This document shows, in pieces, positions 43,684-51,572 of a stretch of DNA of 64,000 nt. The notes under the pieces are model-generated. The model had not been told where the DNA came from and made no database searches. It saw nothing but the letters and a program-made list of their open reading frames with translations. Position 1 is the stretch's first letter. The number at the start of each line of letters is the position of its first letter. Source of the stretch: Thermodesulfovibrionales bacterium (lineage in GTDB: Bacteria > Nitrospirota > Thermodesulfovibrionia > Thermodesulfovibrionales > Dissulfurispiraceae); assembly GCA_020062545.1 (NCBI GenBank), contig JAGUWD010000005.1:61952-125951 (forward strand). Reading direction: 5' to 3'. The position numbers and the translations under genes were made by a program.

Positions 43684-44745
43684 ATGTTAGAGAAGTTGCT
43701 GGCAATAGAGGAAAAATATGATGAGATAACTTCTGCTCTCACCAATCCAGAGGTATTGTCCAATGCCCAGGCGTATCAGAAGTATTCTAAGGAGCAAGCA
43801 GATCTTATGCCTATTGTGGAGAAGATCAAGGAGTACAAGAAACTGCTTGCAGACCTTGAAGATGCAGAGGAGATACTGAAAGGCGGAGATGGTGACCTGA
43901 GGGAATTGGCACAGGCGGAGATGGAAGATATAAAGAAAAGAAAACCTCTTATAGAAGATGAGCTTAAGATAATGCTTCTTCCAAAAGACCCGAGGGATGA
44001 AAGGAACGTCATCCTCGAAATAAGGGCAGGCACAGGGGGGGAGGAGGCGGCGCTTTTCGGAGCATCGCTCTTCAGGATGTATTCAAAATATGCAGAGGCA
44101 AGGCGGTGGAAGATAGAAATTATAGACTCAAGTCCGACAGGTCTCGGCGGATTAAAAGAGATAATAGCGAATATTAAAGGAAAGGGTGCATACAGCAGAC
44201 TTAAATACGAAAGCGGCGTGCACAGAGTTCAGAGGGTACCTGTTACAGAGGCGTCCGGAAGGATTCATACATCAGCAGCAACAGTGGCTGTTCTGCCAGA
44301 GGCAGAGGAAGTCGATATAAAGGTTGAAGAAAAGGACCTGAGGATTGATACATTCTGCGCATCAGGCCCTGGCGGGCAGGGTGTTAATACAACATATTCT
44401 GCCGTGAGGATTACGCATATACCGACAGGAATGGTTGTCCAGTGCCAGGATGAGAGGTCACAGATCAAGAACAGGGAAAAGGCCATGAAAGTTTTGCGCT
44501 CAAGGCTGCTTGAACTGGAGATAGAGAAAAAGGAAAAAGAGCGCGCTATGGAAAGGAAGACGCAGGTGGGCACAGGAGACAGGAGCGAGAGGATAAGGAC
44601 ATACAACTACCCGCAGAACAGGGTATCAGACCACAGGATAGGCCTTACTCTCCACAAGCTCGATCAGGTACTTGAAGGGAATCTCGACGAGATTATTGAT
44701 GCCTTAATTACACATTATCAGGCAGAGAGACTGAAAGAACTATAA
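43684..44745 (+). CDS. prfA: Peptide chain release factor 1
   Basis: 353 aa from the ATG at 43684 (the frame extends 9 nt to a TTG). Reads UAA and UAG stop codons and triggers peptide release. GGQ motif in [14 protein letters not shown]; the RF1 discriminator tripeptide region is [17 protein letters not shown] (PVT in place of the commoner PAT). C-terminal [33 protein letters not shown] is typical. It ends 9 nt before the integron-like attC. Confidence 0.96.
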   Translation: MLEKLLAIEEKYDEITSALTNPEVLSNAQAYQKYSKEQADLMPIVEKIKEYKKLLADLEDAEEILKGGDGDLRELAQAEMEDIKKRKPLIEDELKIMLLPKDPRDERNVILEIRAGTGGEEAALFGASLFRMYSKYAEARRWKIEIIDSSPTGLGGLKEIIANIKGKGAYSRLKYESGVHRVQRVPVTEASGRIHTSAATVAVLPEAEEVDIKVEEKDLRIDTFCASGPGGQGVNTTYSAVRITHIPTGMVVQCQDERSQIKNREKAMKVLRSRLLELEIEKKEKERAMERKTQVGTGDRSERIRTYNYPQNRVSDHRIGLTLHKLDQVLEGNLDEIIDALITHYQAERLKEL

Positions 44746-44753
44746 AGCTTGAA

Positions 44754-44819
44754 CGTCTCGCGCTTCACCTGCGCCGAGAAGCGCAGCGGAGCGTCGTCAG
44801 GTGCAAGCGCTTGTTGGGC
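44754..44819 (-). other. attC-like recombination site of an integron cassette
   Basis: On the minus strand: core GCCCAAC (44819-44813), then GCGCTTGCACCTG (44810-44798) and CAGGTGAAGCGC (44771-44760), which pair except for one extra G, then GTT (44754-44752). Inverted outer boxes, imperfectly paired inner arms and an extrahelical base are attC features. It lies just 3' of the restriction gene, the position an attC holds in a cassette. If the cassette is circularised, G is joined to TTGGGC (46674-46669), recreating GTTGGGC, the exact complement of the GCCCAAC box. Confidence 0.78.
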
Positions 44820-44839
44820 GGTTTTGCTAGCATTTGATA

Positions 44840-45643
44840 CTATCCTAACTGATTCAACATATCTATAGATGTTTCTGCAATATCCATCATAATCTCTCGC
44901 ATTTCATCTTCACTCCAAGGCTCACATCTGGCATAAATAGAAGCTGCTTGAAGCATCACGGATGAGTTTTTATGACTTATAAAGATGTTCTTGCAGTAAT
45001 TACGATTTATTTCCATACAATAATTTGCTGCTGTCACTCTGTCTATTCTATTCATTGCTCCTGAGTCGTGTCTAATTTCTACAAAAGAACCATCTGGCTT
45101 AAACACTTGAAAAGTTTTAGTCGCAAAATTTGAACCTTGTAGAAATACTACATACGGAAAATGATATTCATCGAGCAGATAATTTCTAAACTCATTAATG
45201 TTTTTATATACTCTTTCAATAGCGTTTCCAGCCACCATCAAGTCTTGGTTCTTATTTTTTCCGACGAGTATTCCTGCCTGAATGTTTTCAACATCTTTTC
45301 CTTGAAATTTTGCTTCACTTACCAAAATTACTCTCCAATTTCCATGTTTATCTTGAACTTCAATAATCCCCCCGTCAGGTTTAATTTTTGAGTCTTTGAC
45401 AAAAAGAGTTTTCCCCAATCTCTTGTCAATTGAATTCAATTTTTCATTTATTTCTTTTTTGCTAATTGTTTGCCTAAACCTAAACTGGTATCTTGGGTAC
45501 TTTTGCTTAAGTTGTTCAAATACACCTGCGCTGGCTCTACCAACAGAATGTTCATGTACCTGTGCGTCTTCTCCAAAAATTCCGCTTGCGCCGCCTGATG
45601 ATATATGCTGTTTAGTTAGCCGTTTTGTTTGTCCTTTGCTCAT
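44840..45643 (-). CDS. EcoRI/RsrI-family type II restriction endonuclease
   Basis: 267 aa; aligns by eye with EcoRI over its whole length. RLTKQHISSGGASGIFGEDAQVH matches the EcoRI N-terminal arm; the PD-(D/E)xK site is KPDGGIIEV (Asp90) and VSEAKFQGKD (Glu110, Lys112), one residue off EcoRI Asp91, Glu111, Lys113. LMVAGNAIERVYKNINE carries the Glu-Arg pair of the recognition region, and MNRIDRVTAANY matches the C-terminal Arg segment. It should therefore cut GAATTC. It starts 24 nt after its methyltransferase. The gene is AT-rich relative to its neighbours and lies in a cassette-like insert. Confidence 0.92.
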   Translation of the reverse strand: MSKGQTKRLTKQHISSGGASGIFGEDAQVHEHSVGRASAGVFEQLKQKYPRYQFRFRQTISKKEINEKLNSIDKRLGKTLFVKDSKIKPDGGIIEVQDKHGNWRVILVSEAKFQGKDVENIQAGILVGKNKNQDLMVAGNAIERVYKNINEFRNYLLDEYHFPYVVFLQGSNFATKTFQVFKPDGSFVEIRHDSGAMNRIDRVTAANYCMEINRNYCKNIFISHKNSSVMLQAASIYARCEPWSEDEMREIMMDIAETSIDMLNQLG

Positions 45644-45667
45644 TAGTAATAGTCCTATCGAATAATT

Positions 45668-46621
45668 TTATGAAGATTGTCGATTTACTAGAGTAATTTC
45701 TTTAAGTACAGTGTCAATTTGGGCATCTTTTATTAAGCGATATTTTGGTAGAGATAAATTTGATGACTCAATCTGCCTAATGTGTTTGCCCAAATAATCA
45801 CATAGTTTACTATCTGAATCTACTAAAAGTGAATGCCTGCGTTCTTCTATACAAACACGCCCAGTTGTTCCAGAGCCAGCAAAAAAATCAAGAACAATCG
45901 AACCTTCAAAAGACAAGGCTCTTACAAAACGCCGAATCAGTTCAACTGGCTTTTGGGTTGGATGACCAACCCTTTCTTTCGAATTTCCATTTAGCCTTCC
46001 TATTTCCCATACATTAGTGGGGTTTTTCCCTTTATTAACGCTTTCAGGATTGAGACGTTTATCTTTTTTATACAATTCTTTTGTGGCATCATCAAACGGC
46101 ACTCTAACAGAGTCCAAATCAAAATAGTATTTGTTGGTTTTAGAAAGCCAAACTGCTTCTTCATGTCTGTTGGCGAAAAAACGATGTGCACTCATACCGT
46201 TCTTGTAATACCAAATGACAAGATTGACAAATCGCAAAGGTGTTTTATGGCGAGTGTAGTGAAGAATCTCAAGGAGGTCGCCTTTTTTTAAGTCTTGATA
46301 TTGAAAACCCCCAAAAATAACGCAATTGCCAGAGTCGGATAACACACGATAAATTTCATCCAACCAGCCTTTTGCCCAATCAATATAATTATGAAAACTA
46401 TCCCAAATATCTAAATCAAGATTATATGGAGGATCTATCAGAATCAACTGAACTGATGAGTCTGGTAATGCTTTCAAAAAGTCAACTGCATCTCGAATAA
46501 AGATGCCATGAACCGTATATGGTACATTAATTCCTGCCACCGCCGAACTATGCACTATCCCTTTTTTCTTTAACTGATTCATCGTCATGTGTGCGCTATT
46601 AAAATGCGATTTGTTGCTCAT
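45668..46621 (-). CDS. M.RsrI-like adenine DNA methyltransferase
   Basis: 317 aa from the ATG at 46621; M.RsrI starts at the matching residue, AAAGGA lies upstream, and a TATAAT box at about 46643-46648 would be too close for the ATG at 46639. Beta-class layout: SNKSHFNSAHMTMNQLKKKG, motif IV LIDPPYNLDLD, FGGFQYQ, NLVIWYYKNGMSAHRFFANRHEEAVW, KRLNPESVNKGKNPTNVWEIGRLNGNS, GHPTQKPVELI, motif I LDFFAGSGTTGRV. These blocks match M.RsrI (GAATTC, N6-adenine) rather than M.EcoRI, so the locus is RsrI-type. It protects against the endonuclease downstream. Confidence 0.92.
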   Translation of the reverse strand: MSNKSHFNSAHMTMNQLKKKGIVHSSAVAGINVPYTVHGIFIRDAVDFLKALPDSSVQLILIDPPYNLDLDIWDSFHNYIDWAKGWLDEIYRVLSDSGNCVIFGGFQYQDLKKGDLLEILHYTRHKTPLRFVNLVIWYYKNGMSAHRFFANRHEEAVWLSKTNKYYFDLDSVRVPFDDATKELYKKDKRLNPESVNKGKNPTNVWEIGRLNGNSKERVGHPTQKPVELIRRFVRALSFEGSIVLDFFAGSGTTGRVCIEERRHSLLVDSDSKLCDYLGKHIRQIESSNLSLPKYRLIKDAQIDTVLKEITLVNRQSS

Positions 46622-46668
46622 CTTGTATCCTTTATGCACACATTATAAAGTAAAACCACACCAAGACC

Positions 46669-46675
46669 GCCCAAC
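46669..46675 (-). other. integron core site at the 5' edge of the cassette
   Basis: GTTGGGC on the minus strand fits the GTTRRRY core site. It lies 48 nt before the methyltransferase ATG, in the orientation expected at an attI-cassette junction. Confidence 0.65.
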
Positions 46676-46857
46676 ATTTATTTTTATCTTTATTCTGCAT
46701 TTAGGAAGATTTTATATAACAGCAAATGCCTTGTCAAGCTAAAAACTGGTGGTCGCATATGGTAACCACTTATAAAAACTGAACTTTTGTCTTGCGGGCA
46801 CGACAGCAATTCGGTATAATGATAAATATTTATTAATATGCGTATTCGTGATAATTT
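46676..46857. promoter_or_regulatory. putative attI/promoter region between cassette and integrase fragment
   Basis: 182 nt, AT-rich. TTGCGG (46792-46797), 17 nt, TATAAT (46815-46820) make a good sigma-70 promoter reading toward the integrase fragment and prmC. GTGGT and ACCAC form a dyad near 46751-46769. This is where an integron would have attI. No gene is visible. Confidence 0.6.
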
Positions 46858-47106
46858 ATGAACGACAATAATTTGAATGGATTTAAGGGTTATCTTATAT
46901 CCAAATCAGCGGTTAATGAGAAATATGCTCCATATTATGTGAGGTGGGTTTCTTCTTGCTATGCCTTTGTCAACCAATCGCTTTCAGATGTTTTAACTAA
47001 TGGACAGAAACAAGATTTTCTAAAACATTTCGCAAAGAATCATGAAGATTGGCAGGTAAAACAGGCAGATAATGCGCTTAGACTTTACAGCTATTTTCTC
47101 GCATGA
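46858..47106 (+). pseudogene. N-terminal fragment of an integron-type tyrosine integrase
   Basis: 82 codons: YLISKSAVNEKYAPYYVRWVSSCYAFV, then QDFLKHFAKNHEDWQVKQADNALRLYSYFL. This is the SAM-like core-binding domain pattern of IntI/Xer-type recombinases (long helix with YVRWV, then a W-Q-x-x-Q-A-x-x-A-L-x-L-Y helix). The catalytic domain (R...H-x-x-R...Y) is absent because prmC begins at the stop codon, overlapping by 4 nt. It points away from the cassette, as intI does in integrons. Could instead be a free-standing DNA-binding protein; a remnant is likelier. Confidence 0.65.
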
Positions 47107-47966
47107 CTGCCATCGATAAGCTGAAAGAGGTTTCGGCCTTTCTTGAATCTAAAGGCATCGAAGACGCTGCAAAAGAGGCCGAGATTCTTATAACAGAAGC
47201 ACTCCACATCGACAAGTCTGAACTTTATTCCGGCAGCTTAGAGGTATCAGATGAAACATCGAGACATATAGATTCCCTTGCTCTGAGGCGTGCTGAAGGC
47301 GAGCCGATTCAATACATTATTGGGCATGTAGATTTTTATGGAATGAAGATAAACGTTGGCAGAGGAGTTCTTATTCCGCGGCCCGAGACAGAGCTTCTTG
47401 TGGAAGAGACGATCAAAATCCTTCATTCTTGCATCATGCATTACGCATCACGCATTACGATTCTCGACCTCTGCACTGGCAGCGGGTGCATTGCCATTGC
47501 ACTTGCAAAACATTTACCAGATGCCGATGTTTACGGAATTGACAAATCAGATACCGCTATTCATTATGCAACTCGGAATGCAACTGAAAACGATGTAAGG
47601 AATGTTCATTTCATAAAAGGCGACCTGTTTGAACCTGTTGGCAAGATGGCGTTTGATTGCATAGTCTCCAATCCGCCTTATATAAAAACTGCCGATATTC
47701 AGGGACTACAGAGAGAGATAAAGGATTATGAGCCTGTTGATGCCCTTAACGGAGGAGAGGACGGACTTGATTTTTATAGAAGGATATTCGAAAATGCTCA
47801 CAAATTTCTCAAGGAAAATGGCATAATCATCCTTGAGATTGGCCATGACCAGGCAGATGATGTGGAAAAAATAGCTATGAATGCAGGCTTTAAAAATGTT
47901 ACCTTTATAAAGGACTATGCAGGGATAAAGAGAATATTTATAGGGAGGAAAAATGAGGCTAATTAA
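47103..47966 (+). CDS. prmC: Release-factor glutamine methyltransferase PrmC
   Basis: 287 aa. Methylates the Gln of the GGQ motif in release factors. N-terminal helical domain (AIDKLKEVSAFLESKGIEDAAKEAEILI), GEPIQYIIGHVDFYGMKINVGRGVLIPRPETELLVEE, SAM motif I ILDLCTGSGCIAIALAKH, and catalytic IVSNPPYIKTADI. In many genomes prmC follows prfA directly; here the integron remnant separates them. A 7-nt repeat tract encodes HSCIMHYASRIT between the first helix pair and motif I. Start overlaps the integrase fragment stop (ATGA). Confidence 0.95.
   Translation: MTAIDKLKEVSAFLESKGIEDAAKEAEILITEALHIDKSELYSGSLEVSDETSRHIDSLALRRAEGEPIQYIIGHVDFYGMKINVGRGVLIPRPETELLVEETIKILHSCIMHYASRITILDLCTGSGCIAIALAKHLPDADVYGIDKSDTAIHYATRNATENDVRNVHFIKGDLFEPVGKMAFDCIVSNPPYIKTADIQGLQREIKDYEPVDALNGGEDGLDFYRRIFENAHKFLKENGIIILEIGHDQADDVEKIAMNAGFKNVTFIKDYAGIKRIFIGRKNEAN
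47431..47459. repeat. 7-nt repeat tract inside prmC
   Basis: GCATCAT-GCATTAC-GCATCAC-GCATTAC-G: four degenerate heptamers in the coding strand, in a variable loop just before SAM motif I. The tract keeps the reading frame open. Confidence 0.88.
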
Positions 47967-48729
47967 AAAGATTTTATTGATTCTAAGCCTTTTGTTATTC
48001 CTTGAATCACATGTCTTTGCAGTTGAAAAGACAATGATATACGGCCTGGGCACAAAGAAAAATATGCAGGCAGAGCTTATCATGCCTGATGGTAAAGGCC
48101 CTTTTCCTGGCGTCCTGATAGTGCATACGAGCGGTGGTGTGCAGGATGGTGACATTAACTTCGCAACACAACTGTCAGAACAGGGATATGCCTGCCTTAT
48201 CCCCTACTATTTCGATGCCTATGGCATTTCTCATAATACGAGGCATCTTATAACAACAAGATATGCAGATGATGTTTTTGCGGATCTTGTTGATATGCTC
48301 GAATATTTGAAGAAAAATCCTAAAGTAAAAGCAGATAGACTCGGAGCGGTTGGATTTTCAATGGGAGGATACTGGGCATTGATATTGGCTGCAAAGGGCA
48401 AGATCAAGGCAGGGGTATCATATTACGGAGCGCTTACTGGCGGAGGAAAGGGCCTCGACTTGAAGTACCGTTTTGATACTGTATTTAACAGAGACAGTTC
48501 GCCTGTTTTAATACTGCACGGTTCTCTTGATTCAGCAGTGTCTGCAAGGCATGCAGCCAACCTTGCTGTACTGCTCGATGAAAAGAAGAGTCCTTATGAA
48601 TTGAGAATATATATTGGCGCCGAACACCGCTATGAAAGGGCGCCAAACAGGGATGAGGATGCTGCCAATGATAGCTGGAAGAGGACACTTGAATTTTTTA
48701 AGAAATATTTAAGAGGGAATAGATCATAA
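47953..48729 (+). CDS. Secreted dienelactone hydrolase-family protein
   Basis: 258 aa with signal peptide MRLIKKILLILSLLLFLESHVFA. Alpha/beta hydrolase of the dienelactone hydrolase type: PFPGVLIVHTSGGVQDGD, LSEQGYACLIPYYFDAYG, nucleophile elbow GAVGFSMGGYWALILAAKG (Ser in G-F-S-M-G), Asp in LHGSLDSAVS and His in GAEHRYERAPN. The family nucleophile is often Cys; here it is Ser. Substrate unknown, acting in the periplasm. It overlaps prmC by 14 nt and precedes a DedA gene. Confidence 0.85.
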   Translation: MRLIKKILLILSLLLFLESHVFAVEKTMIYGLGTKKNMQAELIMPDGKGPFPGVLIVHTSGGVQDGDINFATQLSEQGYACLIPYYFDAYGISHNTRHLITTRYADDVFADLVDMLEYLKKNPKVKADRLGAVGFSMGGYWALILAAKGKIKAGVSYYGALTGGGKGLDLKYRFDTVFNRDSSPVLILHGSLDSAVSARHAANLAVLLDEKKSPYELRIYIGAEHRYERAPNRDEDAANDSWKRTLEFFKKYLRGNRS

Positions 48730-48738
48730 GGAGAGCCT

Positions 48739-49380
48739 GTGGAACTGATTGCAAACTTCATTGACATTTTCATGCACCTCGACAAACATATGAGCGTGGT
48801 TATCCAGAACTATGGTGTTTTAACCTATGCAATACTTTTTCTGATTATCTTTTCAGAGACAGGTTTTGTTGTCACGCCTTTTCTGCCAGGCGATTCCCTT
48901 CTCTTTGCAGCAGGCACTTTTGCGGCTATAGGCGCACTGGATGTTACATTGCTGTTTGTCCTTCTTGTATCAGCGGCTATGCTTGGAAATACCGCGAATT
49001 ACTGGATAGGATATTTTTTAGGCCCCAGGATATTTCATAAGGAAAATGTCAGATTTCTGAATAAAAAACACCTTGAGCGCACCCATCGGTTTTATGAGAA
49101 GTACGGAGGGAAAACAATAATCATCGCTCGATTTGTCCCCATTGTCCGCACCTTTGCGCCCTTTGTTGCAGGCATCGGAAGGATGACCTATACGAGGTTC
49201 ATCAGTTACGACGTATTCGGCGGTACATCATGGGTCGGCATTTGTGTATTTTCAGGATACTTTTTTGGAAATATCCAGATTGTAAAACAGAACTTCAGCA
49301 TTGTTATTTTAGCCATTATCTTTATTTCAATCATGCCAGGAGTTATCGAGTTTTTACGCCATCGTTATAGGGCTTCGTAA
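48739..49380 (+). CDS. DedA-family membrane protein
   Basis: 213 aa, GTG start after AAGGAGAG. SNARE-associated/DedA fold: ILFLIIFSETGFVVTPFLPGDSLLFAAGTFAA, MLGNTANYWIGYFLGPRIF, HRFYEKYGGKTIIIARFVPIVRTFAPFVAGIGRMTYTRFISYDVFGGTSWVGICVFSGYFFG, with the conserved Glu, Asp and Arg residues, then a C-terminal helix. DedA proteins act as phospholipid or undecaprenyl-phosphate transporters; the latter would fit the murJ gene that begins 1 nt downstream. Confidence 0.93.
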   Translation: MELIANFIDIFMHLDKHMSVVIQNYGVLTYAILFLIIFSETGFVVTPFLPGDSLLFAAGTFAAIGALDVTLLFVLLVSAAMLGNTANYWIGYFLGPRIFHKENVRFLNKKHLERTHRFYEKYGGKTIIIARFVPIVRTFAPFVAGIGRMTYTRFISYDVFGGTSWVGICVFSGYFFGNIQIVKQNFSIVILAIIFISIMPGVIEFLRHRYRAS

Positions 49381-49381
49381 A

Positions 49382-50953
49382 ATGAGCGCTAAGGGGAAAA
49401 TAGCAAGGGCTGCGGGACTGATGTCCATTGCAACCTTTATAAGCCGCATCCTCGGATATGTAAAGGACATGATACTTGCACGGTACTTCGGAGCAACAGG
49501 CAGTGCCGATGTCTTTTTCGTTGCCTTCAGGATACCCAATCTTTTAAGGGAACTTTTTGCAGAAGGCTCCATGTCCTCTGCCTTTATCCCTGTAGTTACA
49601 GAATATCAGACAAAGCATGGAAGGGATGAGGCAAACAGGCTTGTAAGTTCAACATTTATATTCATCCTTATTTTTGTGGGAATAATTTGTATTCTCGGAA
49701 TAATCTTTGCACCTGCTATTGTCTCTGCAATCGCACCGGGATTTTTAAAAGAGCCGGAAAAGTTCTCCAATACTGTGCTTTTAACGAGAATAATGTTTCC
49801 GTTTCTTTTGTTTATCAGCCTTGCTGCCCTTACAATGGGTGCGCTCAACACGAGGGGTGTTTTTTTTATTCCTGCACTGGCTCCCGCGACCCTCAATATC
49901 GTGGTTATAATCAGTATCCTGACTCTATCCATGCAATTTACAAATCCTATTGTTGCTGTTGCAATTGGTGTAACTGCTGGCGGACTTGTACAAATTTTAA
50001 TTCAGGTGCCGTCTTTTTTTAAGCAGGGGTATACATTAGGGGCAAGGGTGTGGCATCCGGGACTAAAGAGGATCGGTCTTCTCATAATTCCCTCAACTGC
50101 CGGACTTGCAGTTGCCCAGATTAATATATTCGTAAGCACAATCCTCGCATCATATCTTGCTGAAGGAAGTATTACCTATCTTTACTATTCCATGAGATTG
50201 ATCCAGTTTCCTATCGGAATATTCGGTGTTGCCATGGGAATGGCAGTGCTTCCTGCACTTTCTGAGCATTCTGTGAAGGGCGAAATGGAAAAGGTAAAAG
50301 AAGATTTTTCCTTTGCACTGAGGCTGCTGTTCTTTATTACCGTGCCTGCAATGATCGGGCTCATTGCATTGAATGTCCCTATTGTAAGCACCCTTTTTCA
50401 GAGGGGCAAATTTGAATATGCTGCGACCATAGGCACATCGGATGCCCTTATGTTTTACTCACTCGGGATATGGGCTATTGTGGGAGTCAGGGTTATCACT
50501 GCAACTTTTTATTCTATGCAGGACACAAAAACTCCTGTGAAGGTGGCTGCTGCAGTAATGATAATTAATGTGGTATTCAGTCTTCTTTTGATGAGGACCA
50601 TGAAACACAATGGCCTTGCCTTTGCCAATGCCATTGCATCCAGTTGTAATTTTATTTTGTTATTTTACTTCTTGAGGAAAAAGCTTGGAGGCATAGGGAC
50701 AAAGAGGATAGCAGGTTCTTTCGGAAAGACATTCACCGCATCTTTAGTAATGGGAATTGTTGGTTGGTTCGTTGTAAGGAGTGAAATATGGACATTGAGC
50801 GGATACGGGCTTAAGAAGGCAGTATATCTCGGTTCGGCAATAATAATCTGCTGCGGAATATACATGCTGCTGTCCTATTTACTAAAGAGTGAGGAGTTGG
50901 GTTATATTATAGAAAGAGTAAAAGGAAAACTAAGGAGAAGGCATGCTGATTAA
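49382..50953 (+). CDS. murJ: Lipid II flippase MurJ
   Basis: 523 aa with about 14 transmembrane helices of the MVF/MATE-like fold. N-terminal GLMSIATFISRILGYVKDMILARYFGATGSADVFFVAFRIPNLLRELFAEGSMSSAFIPV carries the conserved Arg and Asp residues for lipid II transport. Others: APGF...LLTRIMFPFLLFISLAALTMGALNT, and YYSMRLIQFPIGIFGVAMGMAVLPALSEH. It flips the peptidoglycan precursor. Overlaps the next gene by 11 nt. Confidence 0.95.
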   Translation: MSAKGKIARAAGLMSIATFISRILGYVKDMILARYFGATGSADVFFVAFRIPNLLRELFAEGSMSSAFIPVVTEYQTKHGRDEANRLVSSTFIFILIFVGIICILGIIFAPAIVSAIAPGFLKEPEKFSNTVLLTRIMFPFLLFISLAALTMGALNTRGVFFIPALAPATLNIVVIISILTLSMQFTNPIVAVAIGVTAGGLVQILIQVPSFFKQGYTLGARVWHPGLKRIGLLIIPSTAGLAVAQINIFVSTILASYLAEGSITYLYYSMRLIQFPIGIFGVAMGMAVLPALSEHSVKGEMEKVKEDFSFALRLLFFITVPAMIGLIALNVPIVSTLFQRGKFEYAATIGTSDALMFYSLGIWAIVGVRVITATFYSMQDTKTPVKVAAAVMIINVVFSLLLMRTMKHNGLAFANAIASSCNFILLFYFLRKKLGGIGTKRIAGSFGKTFTASLVMGIVGWFVVRSEIWTLSGYGLKKAVYLGSAIIICCGIYMLLSYLLKSEELGYIIERVKGKLRRRHAD

Positions 50954-51572
50954 AAGTATAGTGGTTGGCCCACTTGAGGTTAACTGTTTTATCATTGCAG
51001 ACGAAACATGTAAAAAGGCGATGGTAGTTGATCCTGGCGATGAGCCTGACAGGATAATGGACATAATCAAAAACAATGATTTTGTTGTCGAGTATATCAT
51101 ATGTACTCACGGACACTTTGATCACGTGGGTGCAGTAAGCGATTTGAAAAAGGCGACCGATGCAAAGGTCTTAATCCATAAGGATGAGCTTGAGATATAC
51201 AGCGCCGCAAAGGATATGGCAGCGTTCTGGGGATACGACCTTGATCCATTGCCTGATCCGGATGTTTTGGTAGAAGACGGGGAGGATATTGCGGTTGGCG
51301 ATTTGAGTTTTAAGGTATTTCACACACCGGGCCACAGCCCGGGAGGCATATGTCTTTATGGCGAAGGTATTGTTATCACCGGTGACACCCTTTTTGCAGG
51401 CTCTGTTGGAAGGACAGATTTCCATGGTGGTGATACGAATAGGCTTAAGGAATCTTTCAAGAGATTGATGTCATTACCGGAAAATATAAGGGTTCTGCCG
51501 GGACACGGCCCTGAAACAACGATAGACAGGGAAAAAAGGGAAAACATGTTTTCGGATGAATTGCTGCTATGA
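50943..51572 (+). CDS. Metallo-beta-lactamase-fold hydrolase (glyoxalase II-like)
   Basis: 209 aa. Metal ligands in order: TCTHGHFDHVGAV (HxHxDH), TPGHSPGGICLY (His), TGDTLFAGSVGRTDF (Asp) and LPGHGPETTIDREK (His). It belongs to the YcbL-type small MBL group, often annotated as hydroxyacylglutathione hydrolase. Cytoplasmic; physiological substrate not known. Its stop overlaps the next gene start (TATGA), so the PhnD-like gene may be translationally coupled. Confidence 0.92.
   Translation: MLIKSIVVGPLEVNCFIIADETCKKAMVVDPGDEPDRIMDIIKNNDFVVEYIICTHGHFDHVGAVSDLKKATDAKVLIHKDELEIYSAAKDMAAFWGYDLDPLPDPDVLVEDGEDIAVGDLSFKVFHTPGHSPGGICLYGEGIVITGDTLFAGSVGRTDFHGGDTNRLKESFKRLMSLPENIRVLPGHGPETTIDREKRENMFSDELLL

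Noticed and set aside
45668..46639. Start of the R-M methyltransferase at 46639
   Set aside because: M.RsrI homology begins at the ATG at 46621, and a TATAAT box lies only a few bases before 46639.
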